64,000 nucleotides of DNA from Polytrichum commune (GCA_950295325.1 OX485804.1:43450429-43514428), one strand, 5' to 3'. Counted from the first letter of the stretch, positions 11,504-25,919 are shown. The notes: a model not told the origin generated them from the letters alone. A program made the numbers and translations.

Positions 11504-12990
11504 AGACCCTTGAGAGAACGAAACGGGAACATCTATCATGCACACCTATATTGGTTATGAAACATTTGTGCAATCTAATATTGTAACACTAAACTATTCT
11601 ACCATGCAACAATGAAACATGGAAACGTTGAAAACTACCATAGATAAAGTACCAATGCTCCATTCATAGTTGCAAAGCCTGACTCGGGCATCATTAGCTC
11701 GTGCATTCAAGACTAGTGACGGAAACTATGTTTCGACCTCTATGACACTATCAACCTCCTTATAGTATCATAATTTAGTGCAAACCTGTGTGGTACGGCC
11801 CGAAGTTTGAGATTACCGCCAACATCACAACCAGCGTACCCGTTCTAGAACACACATCTTGCACAATATAATATGAAATTTGCAAAGCTATCTTCATGGT
11901 ACATTTGCAGTTTTATAATGTATATTCTTCATGTTTTTGAAGGTGCTCGAGACGTGTGCTCTGGGACTCTAGTGTCTGCAGGCCGTGTTCAGAAATCTCC
12001 TACCGATGCTACTCATTCATTCTCTAAGTAGTATTTCTGAGCATAAAATAAACATGATGAGTATGTTCGGACTTCAATTGGATCATCCTGAGACGATAAT
12101 TGGATTCAGCTATTCCTAGTTTTGAAGCGCTGGAAAATATCATGTCTGTGTGGACTCTACCATGAAGATTTCTGTTTCAACAAGTAAAGAATTGCATCAT
12201 TCATGTATGCAGTTATTCTTCTTCGCATATTCGATTCCAGATTAACAAAAAATTCTGTCAATTGTAGGAAATGAAGTTCATGATCCAGCTATGTGGCCAC
12301 AGACAATTTTCAAACATCAGGTGTTGCCTCATCCGCATAATTAGCAATTGCAAAGCGCGGATGTTGTCATCTCAACTAAGTTTCAGAATCGATCTGTTGA
12401 GATGCAAAAATCAAGGTAGAGAGTCTCTTTCTCTCTTTAAATGATCACATAGGCTCTCCTGATTGCGGCAACAATCAAACTTAGAACTTTATACCATGCT
12501 TATACCGAGTAGATGGCAGCTTGATGGATCCCATGTAAAATGGCTACAAGAAGATCTCAATCAAATCCTGAGGTACCTCCATGAGGTAGTTGAAGAATAT
12601 GGAGGGTTCAAGCTCTCGTTTTGTAGGCCCCAAGTCAATGATCTTTCAAACATTCTTTGGCGTGTCTTGCATCCTCCTTTGTTTAGTATCATCCCCCTCC
12701 CCCCCCTCAAGTCAAACTCTAAAGTATGCGGGTGTTATTCAATCACTTCTCTTCAATCAAACACCTATATTTGATTGGTGTGTGGTTAGGTGACTTTGTC
12801 AAAGAACAAACACCACAAAGGCACATGTTTAAAAGAAATTGGACTATGGCTTTAGGGTTTATTAAGGACATTGCACGCGTTATTCAACATTATTGAAAAG
12901 ACTTGTGTATTTAGTACAAAATCCAACAAGCATATCACACTTCTGAATCATAACAAAATCAGGGGAAGTTCAAGTTTTCAAGTTGTTGAT
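11504..12990. other. Non-coding stretch
   Basis: Contains a block near 12780-12860 (GAACAAACACCACAAAGGCACATGTTTAAAAG-like) that recurs in diverged form at 17200-17260 and 54790-54860, a dispersed repeat of unknown type. No gene was recognised. Confidence 0.35.
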
Positions 12991-12992
12991 GT

Positions 12993-13372
12993 TTCATTGT
13001 AGATTCGCTAATGCAACACAAAATTAAAGATGTGAATTTGATCACTAGAAGACGGAGAAAGAAAGACAACAACCCTAACTTACATACTTTGTTATTGTAC
13101 AAACGCCCTTACTCAATGTAGCAAACAACAGAAGGTCCAGAATTTTTTCGGTCACAGTCCCAGCGAGTACGGGAAGGCTAAATTGTCAGAGCCCAGTGGG
13201 AGTCCAGTGCCACTGTCTGGATCAACTGTTGGTGCCAATCCAAGTATGAGAAAGACCTCGATCATGCAAAGGTATGTGGGTGTCATTCGGTTCGGACTCC
13301 CGTGTTCTCTGACATCCACCGATTACATTTACACAACAAAACTTGTGTTGCATTAGCAAATCCACGATGAAG
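12993..13372. repeat. Foldback element with approximately 35-bp inverted ends
   Basis: Left end TTCATTGTAGATTCGCTAATGCAACACAA (first part) at about 12993-13022 pairs with the inverse of TTGTGTTGCATTAGCAAATC at about 13336-13360. A weaker relative of the arm lies near 17360-17395. Target duplication is not clear. Non-coding interior. Confidence 0.4.
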
Positions 13373-16300
13373 GATCTGCAAAAATCGGATCGGAAAATGA
13401 ATATGCCTTGATTTAGTTATGGTTCTCGGAAGTGCATGTTTGTTGATTTCTACACTGATTGAACTATGAATGTTGTCTGGACATTATAGAACTTTAACCC
13501 CTGGGGGGTGGACTTGAAAATGGACTCATGAATTTATATTGAGCTTTTCAACTAATGTGATGAATGCCTCCACTGCATATATAACATAAAAATCATAAAC
13601 TAAACAAGTCTTTATTACATATAAAATCCACTCACTTTCTAGTGAGAAAATCATTGAATTTTTTTTCATTTGTAGCATGTAACCCAATGATTACATCACA
13701 CAAACAAAGATATGAGCACAATAACTTAGTCACAACCCAGAGAGCAACACTCAAGAGAGCCCATGAGTGCTCCAAGAGCCCCTAGATGGAGAAACCCAAA
13801 ACGCAAACAAGAATGGACAGGTAGTCATTGAGGATTATTTTCATATGACAACTATGGATGAAAATGTAAGTTGGATGAAACCAACACATCTATATTGTCA
13901 AATATTCCTCTAAACCTTAGGGCCACCTTTCGTACATCTACCTTTACTTCAAGATTCTAAATAGCCTTTTAAAAGTACACACTAGAGAAAATAATACCTC
14001 TCCCTTGTGTATATTATGCACGCTAATGCCTCAAAATAATACCCCTTCTTACACTCACATTAGTTGGTATGTGGTATGAAGAGTCCACCCCCCCCCCCCC
14101 CCCCCGAGGCATCAACATCTTCACTTGGTAATATGTACATCAATAATGAAAGATAACATTGTGTAATCTTAAATTGTAAGTGACACTTGCAGTATTTACT
14201 ATAGTCTTTGATTAAGGCATGTAAACCTTGATTTATGTTGGCTTTATGTGGTCACTCTTCTTAATTGAACACATCTTCTTTTTGCATATGGCACAACTTG
14301 TAGTTAATGATGGACATCAAGAATAGATGTTGTACGACAAGAGTAGACTATATGCTCAACGTAATGACAATATTTTAGGCTTAATTGTTCGAACACAATC
14401 CAAATGGCATATGCGACCACTTAAAGAGAAAGAGGATCTTCACTTTAGACCTCCTATGATTTTTGCATTTCAAATTTGAGCCTGAAACTTGAAATGACAC
14501 TTGAGTGATTCACAATTGCTAGCCATATGGGATGATTGCCAATTTAATCCAATAGTGTAAAAGGCCAGTGGGACGCAACCTTTAAGTGTCCAAGAGGCTC
14601 AAATTGGGCCTCTCCAACCACAAAAAACATGCATTTGAGCCACGTACTTCCATTTTTAGCTAATGAGCTCAAAAGTGACCCTATTTAGAATCAACTTATT
14701 TTTCAAGTGCACTTTTTGCATCACTTGAGTATCTTGGTGTTAGTGAATGCTTTAAGTTCAACTACACAACATGATTGCCAGTGGATGCAGGTACACACGT
14801 TGTACTTTGATCAACAATGTCAAGTATAAGTATATTTTATTTCCCCTTCACATAAGACAATGTATATGAGAAGGATTCAACCCCATACATATATAGAACA
14901 TGATTTTCAAACTCAACAAGGCTAGTATAAATTGTGTGTAAGGATGCATATTGAGACCCCATGCCCTTTGAGGGTTAAGGTGTCCATGATGGCGCCACAC
15001 ACCTTAGGGCACGTCTACACAAGTGATTGTTGAATATGACCAAGCACTTTCTCTAAAATCCTTCATTGGTTGAGAAACGAGTGGCCATCCCACTTCGCTT
15101 TGCACAAAATCAGTAGAAATAAGAATGAATGAGAAAGTGACATGGAATCCTACATGTCTAGAAATGGAAATTGTTTTGTGGTCACCCAAATGTGGGACGA
15201 GACAATTCAATTAGATTGTCTCAAGAGATCTATATTTTTTCAAAAATTTGAAATTTATTTTTGCATTTCATATTCTAAGTTTATTTTCACTAAAAACACT
15301 TCATCCGGTCCTCTAAGTCTGGTTCCACTGTGTCATGTGATGAAGGCTTTAAGAAAATGATATAGGATTTCTTGTGGCCATGGCTTTGGACCGCAACCAT
15401 GACACGGAAGAATCCTAAATTCATTTTTCTCACGGCCCTTGATCACATGGGTAAAATGGCCTATATATTTATCGCGTCCACCTTGGTTTGTATATCCTCA
15501 AATTATCATGAAAGGTTTTCAATCAACGTCCATTCATTGAAAGGGTGTAAATATGCCAAGTTGTATACATGTGAGTTAGATAGAATAAGCTTATGATAGA
15601 CGGTAGAACTAAAGACCTTTTCATTTTGCAAAAAGGGCCACTATACACTAGAAGTTAAAGGGCCATGACCATTAAAACCTAAAGTCTCTCATTGGTGGAT
15701 AATGCGGAGACCGTCCCACTTCAAGTTACACTTAAACTTAAGGGTCTAGGGACCAAGGAAGACTAAAATGGATGAGAAACCTACATAGAATCCTACATGG
15801 CATGCAATGAATAAGTCAATTGTAGGTCATTGTCCATGATCATGATGCTCATTCACTACTTTTACATGTGTGTTTGGTTAGGGGTACAACGTGTGCAATG
15901 ATTCTTCCTTGGATTTAACTCAACCAAAGTTATCAAAGTAATAATATTTGTTATGTTGTTGTCAAGACTGAGTTCATGTGTTCCATTTGGCGGCCTCACA
16001 TTACAAGAATTGGTAACAAAGATCCCACTTTTAATGGTCACTAATGACATTACTGTGTCTCTTTTTTAAAGACGGATTCAAAAATGCCATTACAAGCATA
16101 TGACTCACGTATAAATGACTTGCGTCACTAGAAAAAATAATCCTATGTCAATCAAGATTATGCAAAATCTCTATCATAGTGGTAGATTTGTATATTTGTT
16201 TCAGTTTGCATGTTGATTGTTGAGGACTAGTAGTTTGCCTTTATGGATTTTTTTAGGCCAAGGAACAAAATATGTGTCAATTGAAGTTAAGTAACAAAGG

Positions 16301-16603
16301 CTATTAAATCAACGAGATTTATGCCAACTATCACTCTCACTAGGATATATTTATTGTCACTCTAATAACTATTGTCATCGGTGGATTCATCACCAATATT
16401 CTCCAAAACAAGAGTTGCATTGGAGGTATCAAAACACTCATCCCCAATGGTGCTGAAAACATCGTCGAAATCCATCGCACCAAGCCCAAAACCCTCTAGT
16501 GAAGAACTTTGTGGGAACGTAGGAGCGACATGGCCAACACAAAGCTGTTGGGGAACGTGGGGAGCGTAAGACGACGAAAAACAAACAAACAAACAAACAA
16601 ACA
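13373..16603. other. Non-coding stretch with simple repeats
   Basis: Holds an approximately 17-base C run (14088-14105) and two diverged direct-repeat blocks (about 15050-15170 and 15690-15810, both containing ATGGAATCCTACATG-like text). It also has an AAAC microsatellite (16577-16602). A small minus-strand frame (16362-16607) has no recognised domain. No supported gene. Confidence 0.4.
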
Positions 16604-16746
16604 ACATTATTCATATCCATAACAATGTTTTGTGGGACTAACAATATTATGTGGAATATTCCCCACATTCACTCTGAATGTGGGAAATATTTTGTAGAAT
16701 ATTGCTAGTCCCACATAACATTGTTATGGATCTGAATAATGTTATG
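16604..16746. mobile_element. Foldback MITE family A, copy 1
   Basis: The element is nearly one long palindrome. The ends read CATTATTCATATCCATAACA and its inverse TGTTATGGATCTGAATAATG. The centre contains CCACATTC and GAATGTGG around a short loop. Related copies occur at 19818-19969, 34682-34831 and 54267-54408. No coding capacity; presumably moved by an unidentified transposase. Confidence 0.75.
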
Positions 16747-19700
16747 CAGGTGGTCTAGGAAGAGGAATATTTTCATGTCTAACTATACTGCTAGTTTATG
16801 GTGTTCCTTTGACTTTTGTAGCCTTAATCTTCCCGCCTTAATCTTCTTCCGTGTTGTGAGCTCTGGCCTTTCCGGAGTGACAACCATTGATTGGTACTAT
16901 GACTGAAGCGGTTAAATGCCAAACATCGATGATTAGGGTTTAGGCTTCTTGAGTTATGAGCCATTGTCGGTGCTTTTCTAACTTAGGGATACGGTTTCAT
17001 GGATGAAAATCACAAATTAGATGATTCTCGTAGGCCCTCAAGGACAAGTGACATGGTCGCCTTAGAGGGCAACATTCTGGATGGCATTTTAAGCCTCCTT
17101 TTCGACCAACATGCTGAAGGATCAAGTACACATGTTATAACAATAGATGAGTCTTAAATGGCTTGTTTTCTTAATTGGACCCCTAAATTTGATTGATATA
17201 GGTTCGGTGAGGACCACAAGCAAACATCATTAAGACACATGTTTAAAAGAGATAGAACTACGTCTTCAAACATTGCCTTCTTAACGTGCTTCTTAATTAC
17301 ACATTTATAACCACAACTACATCAGAGGCAATTCGATTTTCAATCCGATTTTTGCAAATGTTTCATCATAGAGTTGCTAACTTGAAACAACTCCAGTCTT
17401 GTTGTCTAACAAGGAATAGAAGTTGGAGGACATAAGAAACGAACCCAATAATACCAACATACCTTAGTATGAATTGAAGAAGAAGAAGAAGCTAAACTTG
17501 TTGAAAGCACAAGCCTCAAATTTTTGGTAAGTTAGATTGAGTCAACACTTGATAGTCAATTTTGAAGCTCTGCTTTGTCCTAAAAAAACTTGTATATGAC
17601 TTTTGTTCTTTGTTATTGTATCACAAATCTACTAAGGTGGGTAAAGCTACTCTCGAGTGACTTATCAATGGTTTTCAATGGACACACACACATATCCAAG
17701 TCTAAAATGGCCTAGGATTTGCTGCACCCACATAAGGGAGTTCAATTAAATCTATCTCATGTAGGTTTATGGATGATTCATCTTGACTTAATATCAACTT
17801 AACATCTTAACATATTAAGACTAATTAGGAATTCTTATTGCTAATTCCAAGGTCAGTAATGTCTACAATGAGAGAAAGTTTTGAGCTACACATGGCCGCC
17901 AACTTCTTCACCCTGTATTCACATGATTACCATGAACCCCTTGCCATTCTTGAAAGAAAACCATGTGAGCTTTATTTCATGAATTTCATAAGATATTGCC
18001 ATATGGGACATCAAATGCAACAAGCTCTACTTTCATGTTTCCTCATTTGGATTCACTAATGTGGTCATACAAAAAAATCGTTTTGTTATTAAACCCATAG
18101 TACATATCTTGAAGTGCTCAAAATGTCTACAATAGGTGCACTCAACTTACTCAAAAGACATGATCATGAAAATAAGTATTGATAGACGATACACAACCAC
18201 ATCTATATGATGTTGCTAAGCATGTAATAGAAGCTAAATACACCAAGTTGCAAGCCTAAGGATCTTTGCGCAACAAGGCTAAAAACCTTAGAGATCAGTA
18301 TGTGGAACTCGCATACCATATGATAATGCATTATTATACAAGTGAAATGGGCCTCATATAGTTCCTAATCTCAATTGGACACCCATAGTTGGGTTTAAGT
18401 ATGTGGTTGGATGTGGAACTAAGGACAAACATTGAAAATAAATGCATTAAAAGATATTTATTAGAGTATGGGCTCAAAAAAATGTTAATTTTTTATGTTT
18501 GTTGCCTCTAGTCAACATAATTGAGAGGACTTATATGATAATTTAAGAAGTGTTTTGATCACTTTATTAATAAGTAAGATTTTCACGAATAACGAGGAAA
18601 ACATGTATGCCCTCAATTTGCAATTACTAAGATTTCATATGATGCTAATTACATGTTTAACATAGCATGAGAAGTGGGTGCATGTAGCTCAATTGTCCAT
18701 TTTAAGCCCTTGTAAGTATGCATGTGTTAATCGATTAGTTTTCTTAATCAAACACTTAGAATTGAGTGGTACTTGGTTAGGTTTAGATGAGAAATTACTT
18801 AGTAAGGGACGGTAATTGCAACATTGAAAATCTATAATGCCCCAAAAAAATCACAAGGAAGGACAAATAATGTTAGATTTACCTTTAGTGTTGGTGACAC
18901 TACATGGGTGGTTCACAACAAGTATTGAACAAAACAAATAGGATTGGTGACATTAAATACACTATTTAGGGCCGGCTTAGACAACACTGAAGAAGTGCCC
19001 TGGTCGAGAATTTTAGGGAATGGAGCAATACGATTCACCACGAAATGGGTTCTTCATTGGCCAGGGTTTGCGCTACAACCAAGACTTCTCCGGTGATGAA
19101 CTCCTGACATGGATGACAAAATAACATGGTTGCAAACATGGCAACACTGTTCGCTAGGGGACATCCCCGGAGGACAAGTTTCTTGGGCAACCTCAAACCC
19201 TTGGGACAAGATACATCCTAACCTCCCTACTATCACACACGTGGCAACCAAAGTGCGTGTGATATTAAGGAGGTTTGTAATGTTAACATGGATGCATGAT
19301 AATAGAGCATTAGTGCAGCGTGTGACATTATGAATAATGCAAAATCGACATTACAATAATGACAATGATCACAACGCGATGCGTGCGAGCATGCGGCTCG
19401 AATTCTTCACTTGATTATTTTACTGTCAAAACCTGCGATTTATGAAAGGGAAATTCTTGACCGATCGATGCACTTCTTCACCATAGTCAAAACCGGCCCT
19501 ACACCGTACTCGGAGTCCAAGCCGTTCCAGGACAAAGAACCGAGCCAAAAAGGCTCATGTGACGGACTCCTCCGTGATCGAATCGTATCAAAGGTATAGT
19601 AGCTTAATGTAAGGGATGCATGTGGTTCCAAAGAGCATCACAGTGTTGGGATACTTTAAATATGAATTCTGGGCACCTTGGTGAAGCTTTTGTCAGACAC

Positions 19701-19817
19701 TTGGCTTGCAGTTTGCATGATGGTGTGGGTGAGATTTTTGAGATTCGAAGTGGATATTTCCTTGAGCCACCCATGCCAAGCCGCATTTTCAATAATAAAA
19801 GTAAGAGGTACACAAGT
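16747..19817. other. Non-coding stretch with dispersed repeats
   Basis: No gene was recognised. The block 18790-18970 (with GTTGGTGACACTACATG and ATTGGTGACATTAAAT) matches 34440-34625 in the same orientation, marking a dispersed repeat of unknown class. Block 17200-17260 belongs to the repeat described at 12780. Confidence 0.4.
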
Positions 19818-19969
19818 ACATAACATTATTCAGATCCATAACAATGTTTTGTGGGCCGGGACTGACAATATTTGACAAAATATTCTCCACATTCAACCTA
19901 TATATGGGGAATATTCGGGAATATTGTCAATCCCACAAAACATTGTTATGAATCTGAATAATGTCATGT
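19818..19969. mobile_element. Foldback MITE family A, copy 2
   Basis: The ends read ACATAACATTATTCAGATCC and the inverse of GAATCTGAATAATGTCATGT. Inside, AACAATGTTTTGTGGG pairs with CCCACAAAACATTGTT. Same family as the copies at 16604, 34682 and 54267. Confidence 0.75.
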
Positions 19970-21623
19970 AGTTGGGAACTATGCAGGCCTATAACGTACA
20001 CTTTTAACTTCATATCACAGTCCAAAGATTTCTATACAAAAATCGGAACATTTCCTACCTTCAGAAGGGCCACAATTAAAGTAAAATACAACCATCAATG
20101 ATAATGGTAGTGGTTATCTATGTGTAAACATCCCTTCAAAGGGTTTCAAATATGCTTGTGGGCTTCTAAATCAAAATCTTGCTATGTGCATTCACCAAGT
20201 GCCCCCCCCCCCCGTTACATGTTATGCAAACAAATGTCTATTCAAATCAATCTCATTCAAGAGGGCGGGGGGATTAGAATAGTGTCAACTAATTAACATA
20301 CATTCTCAATGTGCAATGAGTTTTCTTTAGATGGTGGTACAAGAAGTGGAGGAAGACAAAATTTCTTCAGTGTAGTTAATGCTCATTGCTTATTCTTTGC
20401 ACTAGCACTGAATTTAATTTATTCCTTACATCTCTTTGCCACTAGACAATGTGTATATGAATCAAAATTTGATAGGAACCTAACAAAGATGTGTGCAATT
20501 CAAGTCTTTAATACCCACAACAACAACCACAATAGTTAATGGTTGTGGTACACCTTTTGCACTCCAATTTTAAAGGCTAAAGAGGGAAAAGGTGCAATCA
20601 TGACAACCACAACCACAAGCACTTTTACAACAAGATCACTTGTGCATACTTCTACATGTGGATACATGAATGCAAATGGGTCCAGCCACGACAATGGTGT
20701 ATCAAAATAGTGTCACGCACTACCTTTTTTTCATAGTCCTTGGAACTCCATTTCAATAAATATTGAGATTATCAATTTGAGCTTTATAGTCAATACTTAG
20801 CACAATTATAAAATGTGTCTCACATTTGATTAATGGTTTGTAATTTTAATCGGCAATATTGCTTCAAACATTAGTCCTTACAAAATGTAAGGACTCCTTT
20901 CTACTTAGTCCTTGGTGGTACACCTTATCATGGTTAGATCTCAGATGCAAAATAGGAGTTGTCAATGTTACTTTCGAGTAACCGCTTATTTGATGAGATT
21001 ACTGATTTTTCCAAACTTTTTCCAAACTTGAATTTCCTATTTTCAAAGGCCAAACTCTTCTTCATTGAAATGCAAGGGTGGGTGGGTTGGACTTTCCGCT
21101 AGACACCTTCAACCCTTTTTTCCAACATTCAAACATGTAACAAAGTACTTGCTTACATAATAAAGTATATTTGTTTCAAATATAGCTAAGTCTATGGCCA
21201 ATATATCTCAAATGTGGGCAAGGTGGGCAAATTAGGAGGCTACATGTGGTTGTGAGGTGCCGACCAACTTGTATTGTGGGTTTTCTATAATGAAACACCA
21301 ATTCAACAAAATTTATCTTCCATGTGACCACTTTAGAGATATGACACAATCAATATTGGCATTGAACTTGGTTTCATTGGCAAATGACCCATGAAGAATT
21401 TGCTAACGATGTCGTCCACTTACGCAACATTGAACAATATAATAGTTCCCCCCTTTTAACACCAAATTGGTAAGCAAAAAATATACGATTCCAAAGCCTT
21501 GATCTATGCCATTATCAACTCCGATTTTAGAGGTTTCAAATTCCTTGGTGTTGATTTGTAATTGCTAACTTGCTCAAGCTTCTATTACTTGAATCCACCG
21601 GTTGGACGATTCCATAGGGCTGG
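19970..21623. other. Non-coding stretch
   Basis: AT-rich sequence without a recognisable gene. A short C run lies at about 20202-20213. The frame at 20309-20539 has no motif. Confidence 0.4.
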
Positions 21624-21631
21624 AGGTGACC

Positions 21632-22041
21632 CACGGGGAGGTCACTTCATTGTCAAGTTGACACCACGTGCGGACAAAGTTTGCTACCCCTATATTACAT
21701 GCCATATATAATTTTAAAATTTATGATATTTTTTCTACATATACATAACCATTGATAGTATCTTTTGCATACTTTTTTGAAATTTTTAGTCATCTTTATT
21801 TTTTTTAGTAATTTTTTTAGTTCAATTCTGTGTCATTCTAGTTAGAAATGGTATGTTTTATGAAAGAAACAAAACATCAAATTTAGTTACCACTTTTGAC
21901 TATGTCATAGGTAATGTGTATATCTACTCATGAAAAAAATTTGATAAAAATTTGACCCATTTTGGTGGTGCAACTTACCAAAAGAAATTTTTTTTTGGTC
22001 GCACGTGGTGTTCAACTTGACAATGGAGTGATCTACCCGTG
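21632..22041. mobile_element. hAT-like non-autonomous element, copy 1 (410 bp)
   Basis: Starts CACGGGGAGGTCACTTCATT and ends with the imperfect inverse (..GAGTGATCTACCCGTG). The approximately 45-bp terminal inverted repeats include CCACGTGCG. It is flanked by an exact 8-bp direct repeat AGGTGACC (21624-21631 and 22042-22049). An 8-bp duplication is typical of hAT elements. The CACGG tip only partly fits the hAT tip consensus, so the superfamily is inferred. No open frame. Confidence 0.8.
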
Positions 22042-22170
22042 AGGTGACCACATTAGCCTCATCTATCTTAGTAGTGGGGAAAGTTACAACTCTTCATGCA
22101 TGTCAAGGAAATTTGCAGAAATGTCAGTCCAATGTTAGCATGGAATCTAACTTTAGGGGGACTTCACATT

Positions 22171-22395
22171 ATGAACGGGGAGAACCAACTGCTATATAGT
22201 TACAGATGAACCGGTTGAGTTGGAGAAATAACCGGTTGAAGTTCATAACTTCACGAAAGTTACCAATTAATTTTGAAAGAATCTATAGAATATACTTCTA
22301 ATTAATAAAGAAAAACCGGAAGATCACAACATGAAACTGGTTGGACTTATAAACACTAGGATTTTAATTGATTCATTATGCCCAAAGATGTCCCC
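22171..22395 (+). repeat. Dispersed repeat copy 3
   Basis: Third member of the family at 5981-6570 and 7917-8125, uninterrupted, ending near GATTCATTATGCCCAAAGAT. Non-coding. Confidence 0.55.
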
Positions 22396-22838
22396 GGATG
22401 CTGCTTTCCAGCCCAAATTTTGCTCACACCTTCAATCTTTCTCTTTTCTTTTCTTTTGGCACTTGTTTTTCAACCGAGGATGCAAATAAGCAATGTGACT
22501 GAGTGGCCGTCCTCTCACTTCATTGACTATGAGTAGAGTATTGGCGTCTATAACCAACCACTTAACATATTCTACATCAAAAATGGAGAAGTATAAGGTG
22601 GTGCAAATATTTCCCATGTATGAAGATACAATTTTTTTTGGTGATTTGAATCCTTAAATTGAAAGTTTTTTGAAATCTTTAAGCCAAAAGTTGGACTGAA
22701 CACATTGTCAATGTCTAGAGTATGTTGTGACCGCTCATTTTGAGACTAATTCCTCTTCACTTTAGCACTCAACATCAAGGACACGTGTCATGGCACTATC
22801 AATTCCTTGGTGAAACCATAACCAAAGATGGAGACTTA

Positions 22839-22961
22839 GGGTTGATTCCCATGTAGGCCACTTTGTCCACAAAATCCTAGTGGAAATGTGGATTTCACTT
22901 GGTGGCACCTACATTTCCACTAGAATATGGTGGGTGTAGCCGCCTACATGAAAACTGATCC
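22839..22961. mobile_element. Tourist-like MITE, 123 bp
   Basis: Inverted ends GGGTTGATTCCCATGTAGGC and the inverse GCCTACATGAAAACTGATCC, flanked by TTA on both sides (22836-22838, 22962-22964). An inner arm pair CCTAGTGGAAATGTGG / CCTACATTTCCACTAG strengthens the foldback. The TTA duplication fits the PIF/Harbinger (Tourist) group. Confidence 0.6.
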
Positions 22962-23244
22962 TTAGAAACCGTGAAATGTGAATTCTAAAATCTTAACTTA
23001 ACCACCCACAATTTTTAGTTTACCAAAATCAATCCCAACTTTATCAAAATTATGTCACTCTATAGATTCCCAATGGAGTCCTGATCGGGAATAGGTGACT
23101 CTACTCTACACAAAATATGGTTGAGGGTGGTTGTGATGGTTGTAGTTTACTTTCTTGAGATTTGTTTATAGTTATTATGTGGCATTGGAAGAGATCACCA
23201 ATGCCAAAAGAAAGGAGAGGGATTATAAAAGGAAATTACTCTTA

Positions 23245-23402
23245 TAGCCCACCCACACTTACTAATGTGGGCCACTAGTGAACGATGAGTACCAATAGTG
23301 GTTGCATCCAGTGGCTCTCATTGGCTAAACCAACTCTAAAAGTGGTCCATGCTAGTAGGAACCATTCACTGGTAGCCCGCACCAGTAAGTGTGGGTGGGC
23401 TA
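23245..23402. mobile_element. Tourist-like MITE, 158 bp
   Basis: Terminal inverted repeats TAGCCCACCCACACTTACT and AGTAAGTGTGGGTGGGCTA are exact over 19 bp and continue imperfectly inward. TTA flanks both ends (23242-23244, 23403-23405), which fits PIF/Harbinger target choice. No coding sequence. Confidence 0.75.
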
Positions 23403-24073
23403 TTAGACAACATGTACAATAGAACTCAAAACTTGTTAGCCTTTATTCTCCATTCTAGAGGTTGTACCAGTAGGAGGACAACCGAGGTCAAATTCACTCT
23501 TCAACCACATCTGTTTTGTAAATGGAACAATTTGTTCTTGTGATTGTACAACAATAGAGATGGTGATCTCAATAGAAACCACTATTCTAATATAAATGTT
23601 TTTTCACCAAACTTACTTCCAAAGGCATAAAAGAAGACCATACCTACAACCGACACACCATAAGATTAATATACAAAACAACCAACACAATATACATATA
23701 TTCATACAAGAATGACACATTTCAATAATTACAAATCCTTTCTAATCCAAAGTAATTAGAACAAAAAAAAAACACATAAACACACATTAGAAAACCACAA
23801 CTAAACACTATATTTTTGCTCGTTCCTAACCATCTCTTCTTGCTAAGATGTGGGGACATTGAAACCAAACCCGGCCCAATGCCAAATCTATTATAAAAAC
23901 ATCCCACCCCACACAAAAGGCGGCAAACAACATACTTCTTACCTAGCACAATAAAGTTTCAACCCGAATATCAACACCTGACCAAAACGTTCAAATCATT
24001 CTTTCAAAATACACACCACCTGCACATATAAACAACACTCTCATTCCCACACCTACACAAATACATACAACAA

Positions 24074-25619
24074 CATGTTAATCACTCTCCCCCAAGAATC
24101 ATTTACGCACTGGTTATAATAATCAACCCTTCCATTTGAAGCTTGTAATACACATTTTCAACATCAACCAACACACGACTGGACCCTACAATTATTGGAC
24201 AAATTGACAAGACTAACCAACCCACCAGAACGCCACATAAAGACCCCGCACCCATACATACAATTCCGTAATACATATCACGATATAATCTCCCCCTCAA
24301 ACCCAATCCACAAAGAATTATATAACCACATACATCTCAACCCAGAACCATCCAATATTCAAAACATGCAAGAAACATCTCCATACCTATCAAAACAACT
24401 CCTCATAGAAGCACTAAGATGCAACGAACCTATAACAAAATATAAAAACCCTACTCCCCCAATACTAAATATACAGACACCACTACAACAACCAAAGTCC
24501 CTAACAAACCAAAAAAATACACATCATAACCTGGAATGCCTCTTCGTTTAATACCGCAATGTCATGCCTACAAGACCTAGTTACATATTCCCAAATACCT
24601 CCATCAATTATCACCATCCAAGAAACTAAACTCTCCGCCACCAAATCCACAAAACACATACAAAACATTTTCCCACACTACTACAAACTCTTCTTCAACA
24701 ACACACACAACATCACAAGGATTATACGCCAAAGAATGACATAGAGAGGCTACAGAGGATGATTGCTTATACTTATCCATAACAAACACGCATTTCCAGG
24801 CAACCTCTCTAAACTACCTACCCCCGCAGACATATCACCATTTCTCCAAATAATCCGAGTAGCAAACCAACCACTTCAACCATGGTTCTTAATAAACATG
24901 TATATGCCCTCACATGAAGAAGACTTACCCCTCATCCCCAATATCCAAAACACCATAACCAACCAAATAAATGTCCATCATGGCCATACGTATATATTAT
25001 GCGGGGACTTCAACCGTGACGTAGCCTTAATTGGAAGACAAAATTACCAACAAACCACACCACCACAATCTGAAGATTACCAATGGAGAACATTCACGGA
25101 TGACCTATAACTAACATATATTTCAACTAACACAACATTTTTAAGACAAGGAGGACACAATTATACACATAATAGCCTAATAGACGGTTTCTTCATAAAA
25201 AACCTCCCAACAATAATCAATACACTTCCACCACAAACCAAAACATCCATCTCAACTCTGACCACCAACCTATACAATTATATATACCACCCAACGCACT
25301 AATGGCCAAAACAACATTACACATACCCATGTCACCCCCTAGAATACTAAACCCCATACCTAAGGAGAACCTCAAAAACTTCCATACGCAATTCTTTGAA
25401 ACTAACTCAAACCAAATAAATGAACTTACACAACTCCTTGAGCACAATGATCACTTGATAGAGGACCAATGGCAAAACATATGTACCTCATTAGATGCCT
25501 TTATCTCCAACATCTTCACATTGGTCCTAGAAACATGTAGTGCCCCACCTATTTTGACTTTACGGAACATAATTGCCAAACAAAGAGGCTACTTATCTAA
25601 GAAACCCCAAAAGAAATGA
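24074..25619 (+). pseudogene. LINE N-terminal region and APE-type endonuclease (broken)
   Basis: The endonuclease nicks target DNA to prime reverse transcription. Visible motifs, spread over several frames, are: WNASSFNTAMSCLQDL with IIIQETK-like text (about 24530-24640), the catalytic QETKL step, RGYTGGGLLILI (about 24750-24775, frame-shifted), CGDFN (GDFN at 25003-25014), SLIDGFFIK (about 25175) and SDHQPIQLY (SDH at about 25256). These are the ordered motifs of the EEP/AP-endonuclease fold in APE-type LINEs. Stop codons and frameshifts (for example near 24552, 24742 and 25108) make it non-functional. The region before about 24500 is hydrophilic, C/A-rich and unidentified. Confidence 0.75.
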
Positions 25620-25919
25620 GAAAATCACCTCTCAACCTATCATCTTATCCGAAAACAACATACATTATAAAAAATAACCAAAACTGAAGAAACCACCCCA
25701 TTATCACTCAAGAAATTTATAACCATAATCACAGTATTATACATGCGCCCCCTGACCCATCTCTCCCGTATGACACATGGATAGAGGACTTAGCCAAAAG
25801 AGAAAAAAAAAACTAAAAAAAAAGCCCGAAAAATCACAACAAAATATTCTCTAAAACAAATTAAAAAAACTATATCTAAATACCAACAACTTTATGACAA
25901 AATTCCAAGAAAATAAATA

